Positions 54,961 through 63,514 of a stretch of 64,000 nt of DNA are shown piece after piece. Made by a program: the position numbers and the translations under genes. Source of the DNA: Symbiodinium natans (Eukaryota > Sar > Dinophyceae > Suessiales > Symbiodiniaceae). The stretch spans positions 744,138-808,137 of the forward strand of contig CAJNDS010000247.1 of the NCBI GenBank assembly GCA_905221605.1. Reading direction: 5' to 3'. Each line of letters starts with the position of its first letter. Within the stretch, counting starts at the first letter, position 1. The notes below the pieces were generated by a model that worked only from the letters and a program-made list of their open reading frames with translations, was not told the DNA's origin and ran no database searches.

Positions 54961-55372
54961 GATGCAACAATACCGACTTGAGTAAATCGGCTCCCTCTAT
55001 GGTGGTAGTCTTTGCATACAGGGCTTCGCGATTGAGTAAAAACTTCTTTCATCCGCAACACAGGGCGTTTGCTCTGCATGCCATGCCTTACACCCTAATT
55101 CTGATTGGGAGCAGTGCCACTTGTATTTTTGCTTTGGTTGCGCAGCCACATCCTGTGGAAAGTCTTGTTGAGCTGCTGGGTGGCAGCTTTTGAAGAGCTC
55201 GAATTGACCGGGCTAAGGGTTTAGGTAGGGTTTCCAGAGTGTCAGGTTGAGGGTTGTTTCATGGGGGGGTTTCTCTGGTTCAAGGTGGTTGGATGTTGTG
55301 TCAACGAAGAACTCTAGAGGTTTGACTGTGTCTCACGGCTGTGGCGCTGCCTGTCTCCCGAAACCCGCACCC

Positions 55373-55504
55373 TACTTGGAGATTCATGGTACTTTATTAA
55401 CCAATTACAAACCCCTTAAGTACCCTCATATGGTTATAAGTACAGTTATAAGTAGAGTACAGTAGATTTATACTTGGTTAATACGCGCAATGAACCGCCA
55501 AGTA
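55373..55504. mobile_element. MITE family B, copy 5
   Basis: TACTTGGAGATTCATGGTAC at the left and the AATGAACCGCCAAGTA arm at the right; inner AACCAATTAC and TTGGTTAA. Confidence 0.65.
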
Positions 55505-55559
55505 TAGACCTCGCCGTAAGCCAGGCGGCACGCTGCCAGAGAGTTGAAGAGGAGATTGC

Positions 55560-56550
55560 CCCATGATCACTCTTGGGGACCAAATACACCCTAGAAGGGT
55601 TTATGCTTCAGATACCTTAATCGGAATTTCGGGTATATGACCCCAATTGGGAAGTGCTATACCCAGTATGAGACCGTTACCGGTTTTGAGGAAAGGCCTC
55701 TCCTTTGCGCAGTTTGTTGGCTATCGAAAGGAAAGTTCACGGCATGACCTACATCTTTATGCACTGCCTTCCACTTCAACTGAATCCCGATATTCTACAA
55801 CAGGGCACGACATGGCCACATACACAGTGACCTAGAGTGGTCACAATCCCATTTAGCCTGATTAGTAAAGGAGTGAACCTCGTTTCTGGGATGACTTGCG
55901 CGTAAACGATGCGACATGACAGAGATTCTGATGCAGACACAGGAAAGGACCACGGATTTGCTGTTCATGATTCCTTTAAATTCCAGCCCTCCTTTCTCCT
56001 GAAGCTTTCAGCACGACACGTTCAGGAGCTGATGCAGACAACACGTGCCACGCTTGAGGCCACACTCTCCTTTGCACCCTGGCCCTGCGGTGAAAGTCTA
56101 AGAAGTTCCTATCTGGGCCACCTAAACCCCTAAACCCCTTAACCCAGTTCCACATGCATACCAAACAGCAAAGTCTTGCCCCGGGCTCTGAAGCAAACTT
56201 CATGAAACGGATGCAACGGAGATTGAGAGACTTGGTACTTATTTGTGAGCCGCGAAGCGACATTGCAAGACTCTGTTCTCCTTAGCACAGGGTCGACTCC
56301 TGCATGCCGCCTCTGGATGGACTTACTTGGCGGTCAAGAGTCGAACATTTTAGGGTTTAAGGCTCAGGGTTCAGGAGCTTTTGGCTCTCATGATTGTATG
56401 CCAACAAGGAATGTTGGGCCGTGTTGTTCCGTGGCTGTTGAGTCTCAGAACGTCACTGTTTTTCAGCCCTCAGCCCTAAGCCAGCCTGAGCCCGCCCGTT
56501 TTACGTCGTGAGGGTTGGTCTCATATGGGCCAATTTTGGCACTCAAGACC
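55560..56550. other. Stretch with weak + coding signal
   Basis: Frames 55647-55835 (GKESSRHD-type) and 55909-56133 (SFLLKLSARHVQELMQTTRA) are moderately protein-like. At 56528-56547, GGCCAATTTTGGCACTCAAG resembles the dinoflagellate spliced leader with two insertions. No tract until 56560. Confidence 0.3.
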
Positions 56551-56559
56551 ATAAACGAG

Positions 56560-56660
56560 CTTACCCTAAAACCCTACAAGCCTAAAACCCTAAAGCCCTA
56601 AAACCCTAAAACCCCAAAACCCTAAAACCTAAAACCCTAAACCCAAAACCCTAAACTCTA
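56560..56660. repeat. CCCTAAAA-type tract
   Basis: Eight-base CCCTAAAA units, the complement of the TTTTAGGG array at 54577-54757, at the other end of the same intervening region. Confidence 0.85.
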
Positions 56661-56677
56661 CAAACCCCTTTGGGCAG

Positions 56678-56755
56678 GCCCTCAAGCAGCGTGCCCATGA
56701 GGCAGAGCAGGTGCGTCTCGAGGCTCGCTGTCGGCAGGGGAAGCGTTCAACTTGA
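56678..56755 (+). CDS. Coiled-coil gene, exon 3
   Basis: CTTTGGGCAG|GCCCTC. Reads ALKQRAHEAEQVRLEARCRQ, then GKRST to TGA 56753, or ends earlier at CGGCAG|GGGAAG. Very strong coiled-coil composition. Confidence 0.6.
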   Translation, partial: ALKQRAHEAEQVRLEARCRQGKRST

Positions 56756-56935
56756 AGCTGAAGGTACCTAATAGGGCTTATAGGGTTAGAGGGTTTTCAG
56801 GCTTTCGGATGTTTCGGGTAATTGCCTTTCACCCCAAAACAGAGGGTAAGATGTTGTGTGGGTCATTGTTATGTACGGGGGGCTGCTGTGCGACTCCCGC
56901 CTCTCGACGAAGGTCGCCCGCTGGACACAAAGTAC

Positions 56936-57058
56936 CCTAAACCCTGAACCCCAAACCCTAAATTAAAAACCCTAAACCCTAAACCCTAACCCCTAACCCC
57001 TAAACCCTAATTAAACCCTAAACCCTCAACCCTCAACCCTCAGCCCTCTACTAAACCG
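56936..57058. repeat. C-rich telomere-like tract
   Basis: CCCTAAAC, CCCTAACCC and CCCTCAAC blocks, each repeated two or three times in a row. Confidence 0.85.
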
Positions 57059-57065
57059 CCCTCAG

Positions 57066-57122
57066 GAGCAGCAGCGGCAGCGCGAGCAACTTCTTGACTG
57101 CAAGGACTCCTGGGCATGTTGA
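57066..57122 (+). CDS. Coiled-coil gene, exon 4 (micro-exon)
   Basis: CCGCCCTCAG|GAGCAG. Reads EQQRQREQLLDCKDSW, with TGA at 57120. A GC donor (CTTGACT|GCAAGG) would avoid the stop. Bracketed by C-rich and G-rich tracts. Confidence 0.55.
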   Translation, partial: EQQRQREQLLDCKDSWAC

Positions 57123-57139
57123 CCGAAGGCCACGTAATC

Positions 57140-57208
57140 TAGTTTAGGGTTTAGGGTTTAGGGTTTAGGGTTTTTTAGGGTTTAGGGTTTAGGGTTTAGG
57201 GTTTAGGG
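57140..57208. repeat. TTTAGGG tract
   Basis: Nine units with one TTTTTTAGGG interruption. Confidence 0.9.
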
Positions 57209-57459
57209 GTGGTGCTGGGAGTCCATGCGAATCGGCTGTTTGGGTGGGGCCGGGGGGCTGACTTCTGGCTTTTGGGGGGTCACTGGCTTCATGGTATTTA
57301 CGGTGACGTTGAAAAACATGTTATGGGCGTCTTACTCTTCGTACGCCACACCAGCGGAATGGACCGATGCTTCCGTCCAGGCGCATTCATTCCCTATGTA
57401 TTTATCCAAACCCTAGAATCCCGAAACCCAGCAAACCCAAATCCGCAAGTTCGTTCGGA

Positions 57460-57572
57460 AACGTTTTAAGGCCTAAAGGGCTCAAACGCTCCGATGCAAG
57501 GAAAGAAGCGTCAGGACCTGAAGAGTCCCAAGCGGGTCGAAAAATTATTCACACCCGAAGCCGAAGAATCTT
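57460..57572 (+). CDS. Coiled-coil gene, possible exon 5
   Basis: Reads RPKGLKRSDARKEASGPEES, QAGRKIIHTRSRRILG and runs into TTAGGGTTTGGGTTTGGG at 57571. Basic, charged. CCCGAAACCCAGC lies on the left at 57420. Confidence 0.4.
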
Positions 57573-58053
57573 AGGGTTTGGGTTTGGGTTGGGGGTTTAG
57601 GGTTTGTATTAGGGTTTAGGGTTTAGGGCTTAAGGGTACCTACCCAAGATCCTGAAATTCCCGGCCTCCAAACGCCCAGAAGGTCATAATTAAAAACAGC
57701 AGGTCCCAACAACCACAAAGTATGGGTTTGCGACGACCTAGCGGACCTGGCCCACCTGAACCCCGCAACCCAAACTGGTGGTTCAAACCGCCCGTATGTA
57801 ACTCTAAGCCCCAAGCCCCGAAACCCTGCATAAACACCACCTAAACAAACCCCAATACCCTAATGACCTAAATACGCCCTTACCCCCTCAACCCGCTAAT
57901 CTCTTAGAGTATTCACATTGTCCGTGAATATGGGCCCTTACAACGGGACCCCCTTACATACCCTTGTATACCCCCATAAAGCCCAAGGCCCATACTTCAG
58001 ACCCCTTTAAACCATGAAACTACAAACCCTAAACCCTTAAATACCCCCTACTG

Positions 58054-58150
58054 TACTTGGAGGTTCGTGGGTACTTAAAACCACAGTTATAAGTCTACTT
58101 CTCACCTACTTAGGGGACTTAGGGGGTTTATAAGTAGATTTAAAATTAGG
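58054..58150. mobile_element. MITE family B, copy 6 (degraded)
   Basis: TACTTGGAGGTTCGTGGGTA at the left; the right arm is lost, replaced by TTTAAAATTAGGGTTAAG and then a CCCTAAA tract. Confidence 0.5.
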
Positions 58151-58154
58151 GTTA

Positions 58155-58206
58155 AGCCCTGAACCCTAAACCCTAAACCCTAAACCCTAAACCCTACAAA
58201 CCCAGA
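58155..58206. repeat. CCCTAAA tract
   Basis: Five units directly after the truncated MITE B. Confidence 0.85.
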
Positions 58207-58213
58207 ACCCTAG

Positions 58214-58260
58214 AAGGGCGCGAAGCTGTCGCCAGGATGGGCTCCAGCGCCTCCTAGGGA
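58214..58260 (+). CDS. Coiled-coil gene, possible exon 6 (micro-exon)
   Basis: After ACCCTAG, two frames fit: EGREAVARMGSSAS to TAG, or RARSCRQDGLQRLLGKL. Between a C-rich tract and GGGTTTAGGGGTTAGGG. Confidence 0.4.
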
Positions 58261-58497
58261 AGCTTAGGCCTGTCTCACGGGTTTAGGGGTTAGGGTTTAG
58301 GGTTTCCGGCGAAGGGCGTGGAGAAAGTGTAGGGTTTTTGAGAGTCAGGGTTCTTGGTTTTGGGAAACATCAGATACTCGCATAGGCATTCGGCATGAAG
58401 TGCTTGTGTTAGGTTGTTTCCGGTCGGGTGCAAGCCGGAGTTCGAATCAGTGCCTGCCTGCCTCTGCCGGCTAGTGCCAAGCCTAGGTAGGCTCTTG

Positions 58498-58583
58498 GGA
58501 CATGTTCTATTCTCCCTTAGTGGGTTTAAGAGGATCATAGTCAGGAATATCTTTCAGAGGGGTTCAAGGGCCATCCTAGTAGC
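58498..58583. repeat. Dispersed repeat family K, copy 2
   Basis: GGGTTTAAGAGGATCA and AGGGCCATCCTAG match 4146-4232. Confidence 0.5.
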
Positions 58584-58892
58584 ACACTGCTATGCCATAG
58601 TAAGGTCATGTGCATCACGGCTTGAGCTTCAAGACGTTCAGCCAGAGCCTGAAAAGACCTGAAACAACCCCTACCTGATCCAGCAAGATTAGGACCGGGA
58701 GCAGGCCCTTTTTCCCTTTTTTAAGGGTTGGGGTTCCCTTATAATCCCTGGTAAAACTAAGAAGGGCGCCCTGTTTCTTCCTAGGTTACTCCCGGGTCTA
58801 GAAGAGTTCGCGAAAGCAGCTAGCACTTCCTAGGGAGCCGCAATCGTCGCTGATCTGAGCTCCAAGAATTTCATGATGACCCCAAACGCTAC

Positions 58893-58981
58893 AGGGTTTA
58901 GGGTTTAGGGTTTAGGGTTTAGGGTTTAGGGTTTAGGGTTTAGGGTTTAGGGTTTAGGGTTTAGGGTTTAGGGTTTAGGGC
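58893..58981. repeat. TTTAGGG tract, 12 perfect units
   Basis: One of the longest perfect arrays in the window. Confidence 0.95.
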
Positions 58982-59027
58982 CCTCAACCCCAAGCGCTCA
59001 AGCGAAGCACTCCCTTGAAACCCGAAG

Positions 59028-59096
59028 CCGCGAGGGAGGAGTATGATCAAGATGTGAGCAAGCTCACAGAGGTGAACGAAGAGGTGCCGCACTCTG
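59028..59096 (+). CDS. Coiled-coil gene, exon 7
   Basis: AACCCGAAG|CCGCGA to CACTCTG|GTTGTG, 69 bases: AAREEYDQDVSKLTEVNEEV, PHS. Heptad-like. Downstream G-rich array at 59110. Confidence 0.6.
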
Positions 59097-59109
59097 GTTG
59101 TGGAATGGT

Positions 59110-59216
59110 TCTGGGGGTTTAGGGGTTTAGGGGTCTAGGGGTTTAGGGGTCTAGGGGTCTAGGGGTCTAAGGGTCTAGGGGTTTAGTAGGGGTTTAGGGG
59201 TTTAGGGGTTCTGGGT
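59110..59216. repeat. TTTAGGGG/TCTAGGGG tract
   Basis: Eight-base units GGTTTAGG and GGTCTAGG in alternating blocks. Confidence 0.9.
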
Positions 59217-59337
59217 TTGTTCGTGCGATTCGGGCTTTAAAGCTGTGGGCGTAACTATAGTTGCGCAAGTTCCCATTCCGAGTACTGGTTGTACTACCTT
59301 TTCATGTGCTCGGCAGGAGGTGGGAGGGTTTTTCAAG

Positions 59338-59418
59338 GCGCCTCTGCAATGAAGGAGAAGAAGCTGGAGTACGAACGCGAGCTCACCATGCTCGAGGCCG
59401 CGGCCCTCCTGTTGCCAT
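59338..59418 (+). CDS. Coiled-coil gene, exon 8
   Basis: TTTTTCAAG|GCGCCT. Reads ASAMKEKKLEYERELTMLEA, AALLLPFQRDPI to TAG at 59439. Strong coiled coil; a donor around CTCGAG|GCCGCG or later is not determined. TTTAGGG copies from 59452. Confidence 0.6.
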
Positions 59419-59476
59419 TTCAGCGAGACCCTATTTAGGGGATAGGTTGTGGGTTTTAGGGTTTAGGGTTTAGGGT

Positions 59477-60050
59477 TTAGGGTTTGGGGTTGGCCAATCC
59501 CCTTGTTTTGTTCAACGCTCCCCTGCGATTACAGACCTTCCGCGAACCGTTTGTATTCAGGTTGCGAATCTTGCGGTAGAAGACGCCATGGCTTCGGACG
59601 CCATCGCAGCACCGTCTGTGACTACGCGAACTTTTCTTGCCGCCCCAACCTAGTGGCCACGGCCAAACTGTGTATAGCCTCCGCCCATCCGTGCAAGGAG
59701 CGATGGTGATGGACTTTCTTGGGTTACACAGAGCCACACCGCTCAAGACCCCTTTAGCCCCTGGAATCCTAAAGCGCCTGAAGCCGGGTTGCGGCAACGC
59801 TCCCAGGTCGCCGGTCTCTCCGAAGTTGAGGAGGCGATCACCGCACTGGAGGTCACCGTTTCTTATCATGACTTGCGGCGGGCTCTGCTGGTCAATGTTT
59901 ACAGACGAGAGCTTTGCTGCGATGACTCGGAGTAGCAGACTCTTCATTACCGGTCGCCCCCCCCCCAATAGAACAAACTGTCTGCTTGCGATGATCTGCG
60001 CAAACGCCCAATTGCAGAGTTTGAGCCTTTTACGCTACAGGCTCTCAGAG
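59477..60050. other. Intronic stretch with long frames on both strands
   Basis: A 163-codon minus frame (59477-59968) and a 181-codon + frame (59637-60182) overlap. The + frame (KRLKPGCGNAPRSPVSPKLR, WSMFTDESFAAMTRSSRLFI) is the more protein-like but runs into MITE D and telomere-like repeats at its end. It lies between a G-rich and a C-rich tract, where an intron is expected. Confidence 0.35.
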
Positions 60051-60077
60051 CCGGATGCTTTGGGATGCCAAGGGGTC

Positions 60078-60211
60078 CATATATGGGGGTTTCCGATATT
60101 GAAATTGGGGCTACCCTATTGGGGTCCTTCTTACAAGGGAACCCTAAACCCTAAACCCGAAACCCTAAACCCTAAACCCTAAACCCCCTAGTTTCGCAAA
60201 CCCCCATAATG
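60078..60211. mobile_element. MITE family D, copy 8, with telomere-like repeats inside
   Basis: TATATGGGGGTTTCCGATAT at the left and CCTAGTTTCGCAAACCCCCATA at the right are the normal MITE D ends. Between them, after TTACAAGGGAA, lie six CCCTAAA units (60139-60186) that other copies lack. Confidence 0.7.
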
Positions 60212-60215
60212 ACAG

Positions 60216-60263
60216 GAGCAACAGGCCATGCTCCAGAAGGAGCTGCAGCGACTCACGGCTTGA
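60216..60263 (+). CDS. Coiled-coil gene, last exon
   Basis: ATAATGACAG|GAGCAA follows MITE D directly. Reads EQQAMLQKELQRLTA and TGA at 60261. Same Gln/Glu/Leu heptad style as exons 1, 3, 4, 7 and 8. Because all of these lie on one strand within 6 kb and share composition, I take them as one coiled-coil protein ending here. Confidence 0.6.
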   Translation, partial: EQQAMLQKELQRLTA

Positions 60264-60274
60264 ACCTGAGCCCT

Positions 60275-60368
60275 CGGTTTAGGGTTTAGGGTTTAGGGTT
60301 TAGGGGTCAGGGTTTAGGGTTTAGGGTGTAGGGTGTAGGGTGTAGGGTGTAGGTAGGGTGCATACTTT
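60275..60368. repeat. TTTAGGG then TGTAGGG tract
   Basis: Four TTTAGGG units, then five units of GGTGTAG. Downstream of the presumed stop codon. Confidence 0.9.
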
Positions 60369-60372
60369 CAGG

Positions 60373-60492
60373 GTCTTGGAAGCTCTTCTGACTTAGTAAG
60401 TCTACTTAGTATCCCCTAGAAACCCCTCTTATAATCCCCCCAACCCACCTTGCTAATCCTACTTACTAAGTCAAAAGGGCTTCTAAGCAGGC
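60373..60492. mobile_element. Inverted-repeat element, family H (single copy)
   Basis: GAAGCTCTTCTGACTTAGTA pairs with TACTAAGTCAAAAGGGCTTC, about 24 paired bases per arm. Non-coding. Confidence 0.65.
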
Positions 60493-60654
60493 TTTTGGTG
60501 CCCAAAGCTTGCTGAGGGAAGCACGTCTCCCAGGTTTTGGTTCTTTTCTGGAGCGTTGCGGTGGGCCTTGATGTGTTGCTGTCTACGGAAAGGGGCAAAC
60601 CGGTCGGATCATACCCACGAGGACCACTTGACCCAAAGGGTCCTGGTATCTTTT

Positions 60655-60730
60655 TTAAATCAAAAATATGTAGATAAATAAATATAGTTAGAGAGAGAGA
60701 GAGAGAGAGCCAGAGAGTAGATATGCCCCA
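60655..60730. repeat. AT-rich sequence with (AG)n microsatellite
   Basis: TAGTTAGAGAGAGAGAG then CCAGAGAG. Confidence 0.8.
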
Positions 60731-60849
60731 AGGCTAATACAATGGAGCCTGCTTAAGACCCAAGTACATATCATATATCATATTATGTGGGTACATAGGC
60801 CCTTTAGGTAAAGTTGCCCACGCTGAACGCAACGTCAACGGCCTAGGCC

Positions 60850-61535
60850 TGGCCCTGAACCCTAGAATCTTAAACCCTAAACCCGAAACCCTGGCCTATA
60901 CAGGTTTTGTTTTGAGAACCCTGAACCAAAGCCCTACCCACGATCCCCAAAAGGGAGCTACATTTCGGGGTCTAGGTAGCACCGAAGCAGCTCAGATGAC
61001 GCTCAAACATTCCTAACCTCATCCCTTAAACCTAAACTTATAAACCCTAAAACCCGAAACCGTTGAACCCTTAAGACCTGAGATTTAAATTAAACCCTCC
61101 GCCTTGCGACCTGACACCCAAACCCCCAGGCCTAAACCCCAAACCCTAAACCCCAAACCTAAACCCTGAAACCTACAATCCCTGAACCCCCAAACCTAAA
61201 CCCTTCAACCTAAACCCTAACCCCCCAGACCTTAACCCTTTAACTCTGAACCCTTAAACCCTTAGCCTTTAAACCCATAATCCCTGAACCCCCAAACCCT
61301 ATAACCTAAAACTTAAACCTTCAGCCCCTAAACCGATATTCCCAGAACCCCCAAACCCTAAACCCCAAACCCTAAGCCGCTCGTTGCAGCAGCAAAATGC
61401 CAACACACTTCTAAAAAACATCCAAATCCTAAACCCTAAACCCTAAACCCCTAAACCCTAAACCCTTAAACCCCTAAGCCCTAAACCCTAAACTCTAAAC
61501 CCTAAACCCTAAACCCTTATAAACCCGAAGTTGCG
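60850..61535. repeat. Long degenerate C-rich telomere-like array
   Basis: Nearly 700 bases dominated by CCCTAAAC-like units with many one-base variants, most regular in the last 120 bases (61430-61520). It ends at an exon. Confidence 0.85.
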
Positions 61536-61542
61536 ACCCCAG

Positions 61543-61587
61543 GCGTCTACGCCGCGCGGCCGGGGGACCAGGCCTGGGTCGCTCAGG
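61543..61587 (+). CDS. Bracketed micro-exon, 45 bases
   Basis: GCGACCCCAG|GCGTCT to GTCGCTCAGG|GTTTAGGG. Reads GVYAARPGDQAWVAQ. 75 percent GC between a 700-base C-rich array and a 220-base G-rich array. The neatest micro-exon in the window; product unknown. Confidence 0.55.
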
Positions 61588-61830
61588 GTTTAGGGTTTAG
61601 GGTTTAGGGTTTAGGGTTTGGGGTTTAGGGTTTGGGGTTGAAGGTTTCGGGTTTGGGGTTTAGGGTTTGGGGTTTAGGGTTTGGGGTTTAGGGTTTAAGG
61701 TTTAGGGTTTAGGGTTTGGGGTTTAGGGTTTGGGGTTTCGGGTTTAGGGTTTGGGGTTGAGGGTTTAGAGCTTAGTCGAGGGTTGACGGTTGAGGGTTTA
61801 GGGTTTAGGGACCCTAAACCCTAAACCCAA
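61588..61830. repeat. G-rich array with terminal C-rich units
   Basis: TTTAGGG, TTTGGGG and TTGAGGG units to 61808, then ACCCTAAACCCTAAACCC. The whole can fold on itself. Confidence 0.9.
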
Positions 61831-62192
61831 TGGGGAGTACTGGTAGGGGATGAAAAAGATTAGGGGTATCATTGTCTCGCATGGGTCCCTGTGGTCGGGG
61901 GTTTTAGGTTTTCAGCTCAGGTTTTGGTTTCTTGCAATTATTTTTTCTGTTAAGGGTGTAGGTTTCTTGAAAGGAGTTCAGGGTTTTTTGGGGGTTCTTG
62001 TTTTTGCATCTCACGGCGGCTTTGGGGTGTTTGGGATCCTTTAGGGGGGGAGTTTCTAGGGCTTTAGGGTTTTGATTCCCTAAACAGCGTTTAGGGGTGT
62101 AGGGATGGGCTTAGGATGTTGTAGCTCCGGACCTCGTCCGTGGTGGTTGCAGCTTCTGCTGTGAGGCTTCCTACCGATGTTTCTGTTTGCTT

Positions 62193-62365
62193 GCAGGGCT
62201 TAGGGCTCATGGAGGCCTTAGATCTCGACAGGCTACATTCGAAATTGCTTTGGCATGTGCTGCTCGGGGCGCAGGAAGATCAAGCTGTTGTTGTTTGTTG
62301 CGCCCGCGTTTGTTTGCGAAGATCCCTGTCTTGAAAAATACCACGCTGCCTTGACGGCCAAGCAG
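62193..62365 (+). CDS. Gene at 62 kb, exons before a tiny intron
   Basis: After GCTTGCAG, one frame reads GLGLMEALDLDRLHSKLLWH, VLLGAQEDQAVVVCCARV. A second frame, after GGGCGCAG (62272), reads KIKLLLFVAPAFVCEDPCLE, KYHAALTAKQ and ends GCCAAGCAG|GTGACG. Probably two exons. Leu-rich, with four Cys. Confidence 0.45.
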
Positions 62366-62397
62366 GTGACGTGCTGTAGCCTTCTCTCGCCCCCCAG

Positions 62398-62568
62398 GAA
62401 TTCTGTGGCGCACAAGCCGAGCGGGCACAGACCGTCCAGAGCACTGTGAGCCACTGCGGAAGAGTCGAAGTCGTAGAGCTGTGGCAACCGCCCACCGGCA
62501 TTCTTTCAACTGTTCTTGCTCGTTTCGCCGGAATTCCTATTTGCTGGATATACACAGTTCTCAAGTAG
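62398..62568 (+). CDS. Gene at 62 kb, exon after a tiny intron
   Basis: After CGCCCCCCAG, the frame reads EFCGAQAERAQTVQSTVSHC, GRVEVVELWQPPTGILSTVL, ARFAGIPICWIYTVLK and TAG. The frame is closed by TAG at 62377 just upstream, as expected if 62366-62397 is an intron; phase 0 on both sides. C-terminal hydrophobic helix. Confidence 0.5.
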   Translation, partial: EFCGAQAERAQTVQSTVSHCGRVEVVELWQPPTGILSTVLARFAGIPICWIYTVLK

Positions 62569-62659
62569 GCAGCCGTTTGCCCTGAAGGGGACGGCAAGGG
62601 CAAGCCAAAACTTTTTAACCGGGACCGCGGTTCCGCAACACTTGGAAAGCTTGAATTTA

Positions 62660-62723
62660 GGAGGGTTTAGGGTTTAGGGTTTAGGGTTTAGGGTTTAGGG
62701 TTTAGGGTTTAGGGTTTAGGGTT
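62660..62723. repeat. TTTAGGG tract, 9 units
   Basis: Perfect seven-base array, G-rich orientation, about 90 bases after the preceding stop. Confidence 0.95.
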
Positions 62724-62925
62724 GCTTCAAAAGAGCCATGCCAATGCCACACCCTCACACAGCGTGACAGTTTAACGCCCCGGCTCCCGACCCCCCGGCT
62801 TGAGACCCAGACGTGGTACATGTTCAAAGTCAAAAAAATGGGTTTAAGTTTTATGTTTTTGTTGGGTTGAGCCACTTTCAGTTAAGGCCTCGCATGAAGC
62901 AACAGGGCTTAGGGTTTACAATTCA

Positions 62926-63013
62926 GGTGGGAATAAGAGGTATTGTTCTCTCTGCTTTCGAGCAGCCTGTCAGCCTCGCGTTCCCGAACGAGGCCGCGCG
63001 CAGATACGAGTGA
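62926..63013 (+). CDS. Exon, unknown protein
   Basis: After TTACAATTCAG, the frame reads VGIRGIVLSAFEQPVSLAFP, NEAARRYE and TGA. Good composition. Confidence 0.45.
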
Positions 63014-63154
63014 TTGCCCCACTCACCCTCACATACCTCCACGCAAGACCAGCGCCCGCTCATTCTCCGACAAGCATGCCTGAAGACAAGGGCTAGGGGT
63101 TTGGTTGCGGCTTGAGGGCTGCGGCGTCAGTCGAGAGGGCTTTCCAAGTTCTCT

Positions 63155-63514
63155 GTGCTGCCAAAGGCAGCACGCCTGGCCGCCCAGCCGGGCTTCGCGA
63201 GAAAAGGCATTCACATCAAGGGTCATGTTATGACGATGATCCTCCACACTCGTGTACTGAATGCTGTCACAGGCGTGCTGCTGCTTTGGGCGCTTGCTTT
63301 GCACCATGGACTGCGTGCAGTTCATGATGTCAATGTCTGTCGCCACACCCACAGGGCTCTAACCTGTAGCTTGCGACATGCCGCCAGTGTGTGTATGCTG
63401 AGAATTCACTCATTGACATGTGCAGGTACTTACGAGCACACAAGTGCTTCTTTCTTGATGCGAAAGTCAGTTGGGTCATACGGGTCACAAGTCTCAGACT
63501 TACCTTCCGGCTGA
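63155..63514 (+). CDS. 119-codon frame, membrane-like
   Basis: Reads AARLAAQPGFARKGIHIKGH, NAVTGVLLLWALALHHGLRA, and later RALTCSLRHAASVCMLRIHS. One clear hydrophobic helix. Several exons may be merged; overlapping + and - frames exist. Confidence 0.35.
   Translation: MLPKAARLAAQPGFARKGIHIKGHVMTMILHTRVLNAVTGVLLLWALALHHGLRAVHDVNVCRHTHRALTCSLRHAASVCMLRIHSLTCAGTYEHTSASFLMRKSVGSYGSQVSDLPSG

Noticed and set aside
58893..58981. A true chromosome end
   Set aside because: Telomere-like arrays here are internal, short, in both orientations and followed by unique sequence on both sides.
60275..60368. CRISPR-like array of short repeats
   Set aside because: The units are contiguous 7-base repeats without spacers; the DNA looks eukaryotic.
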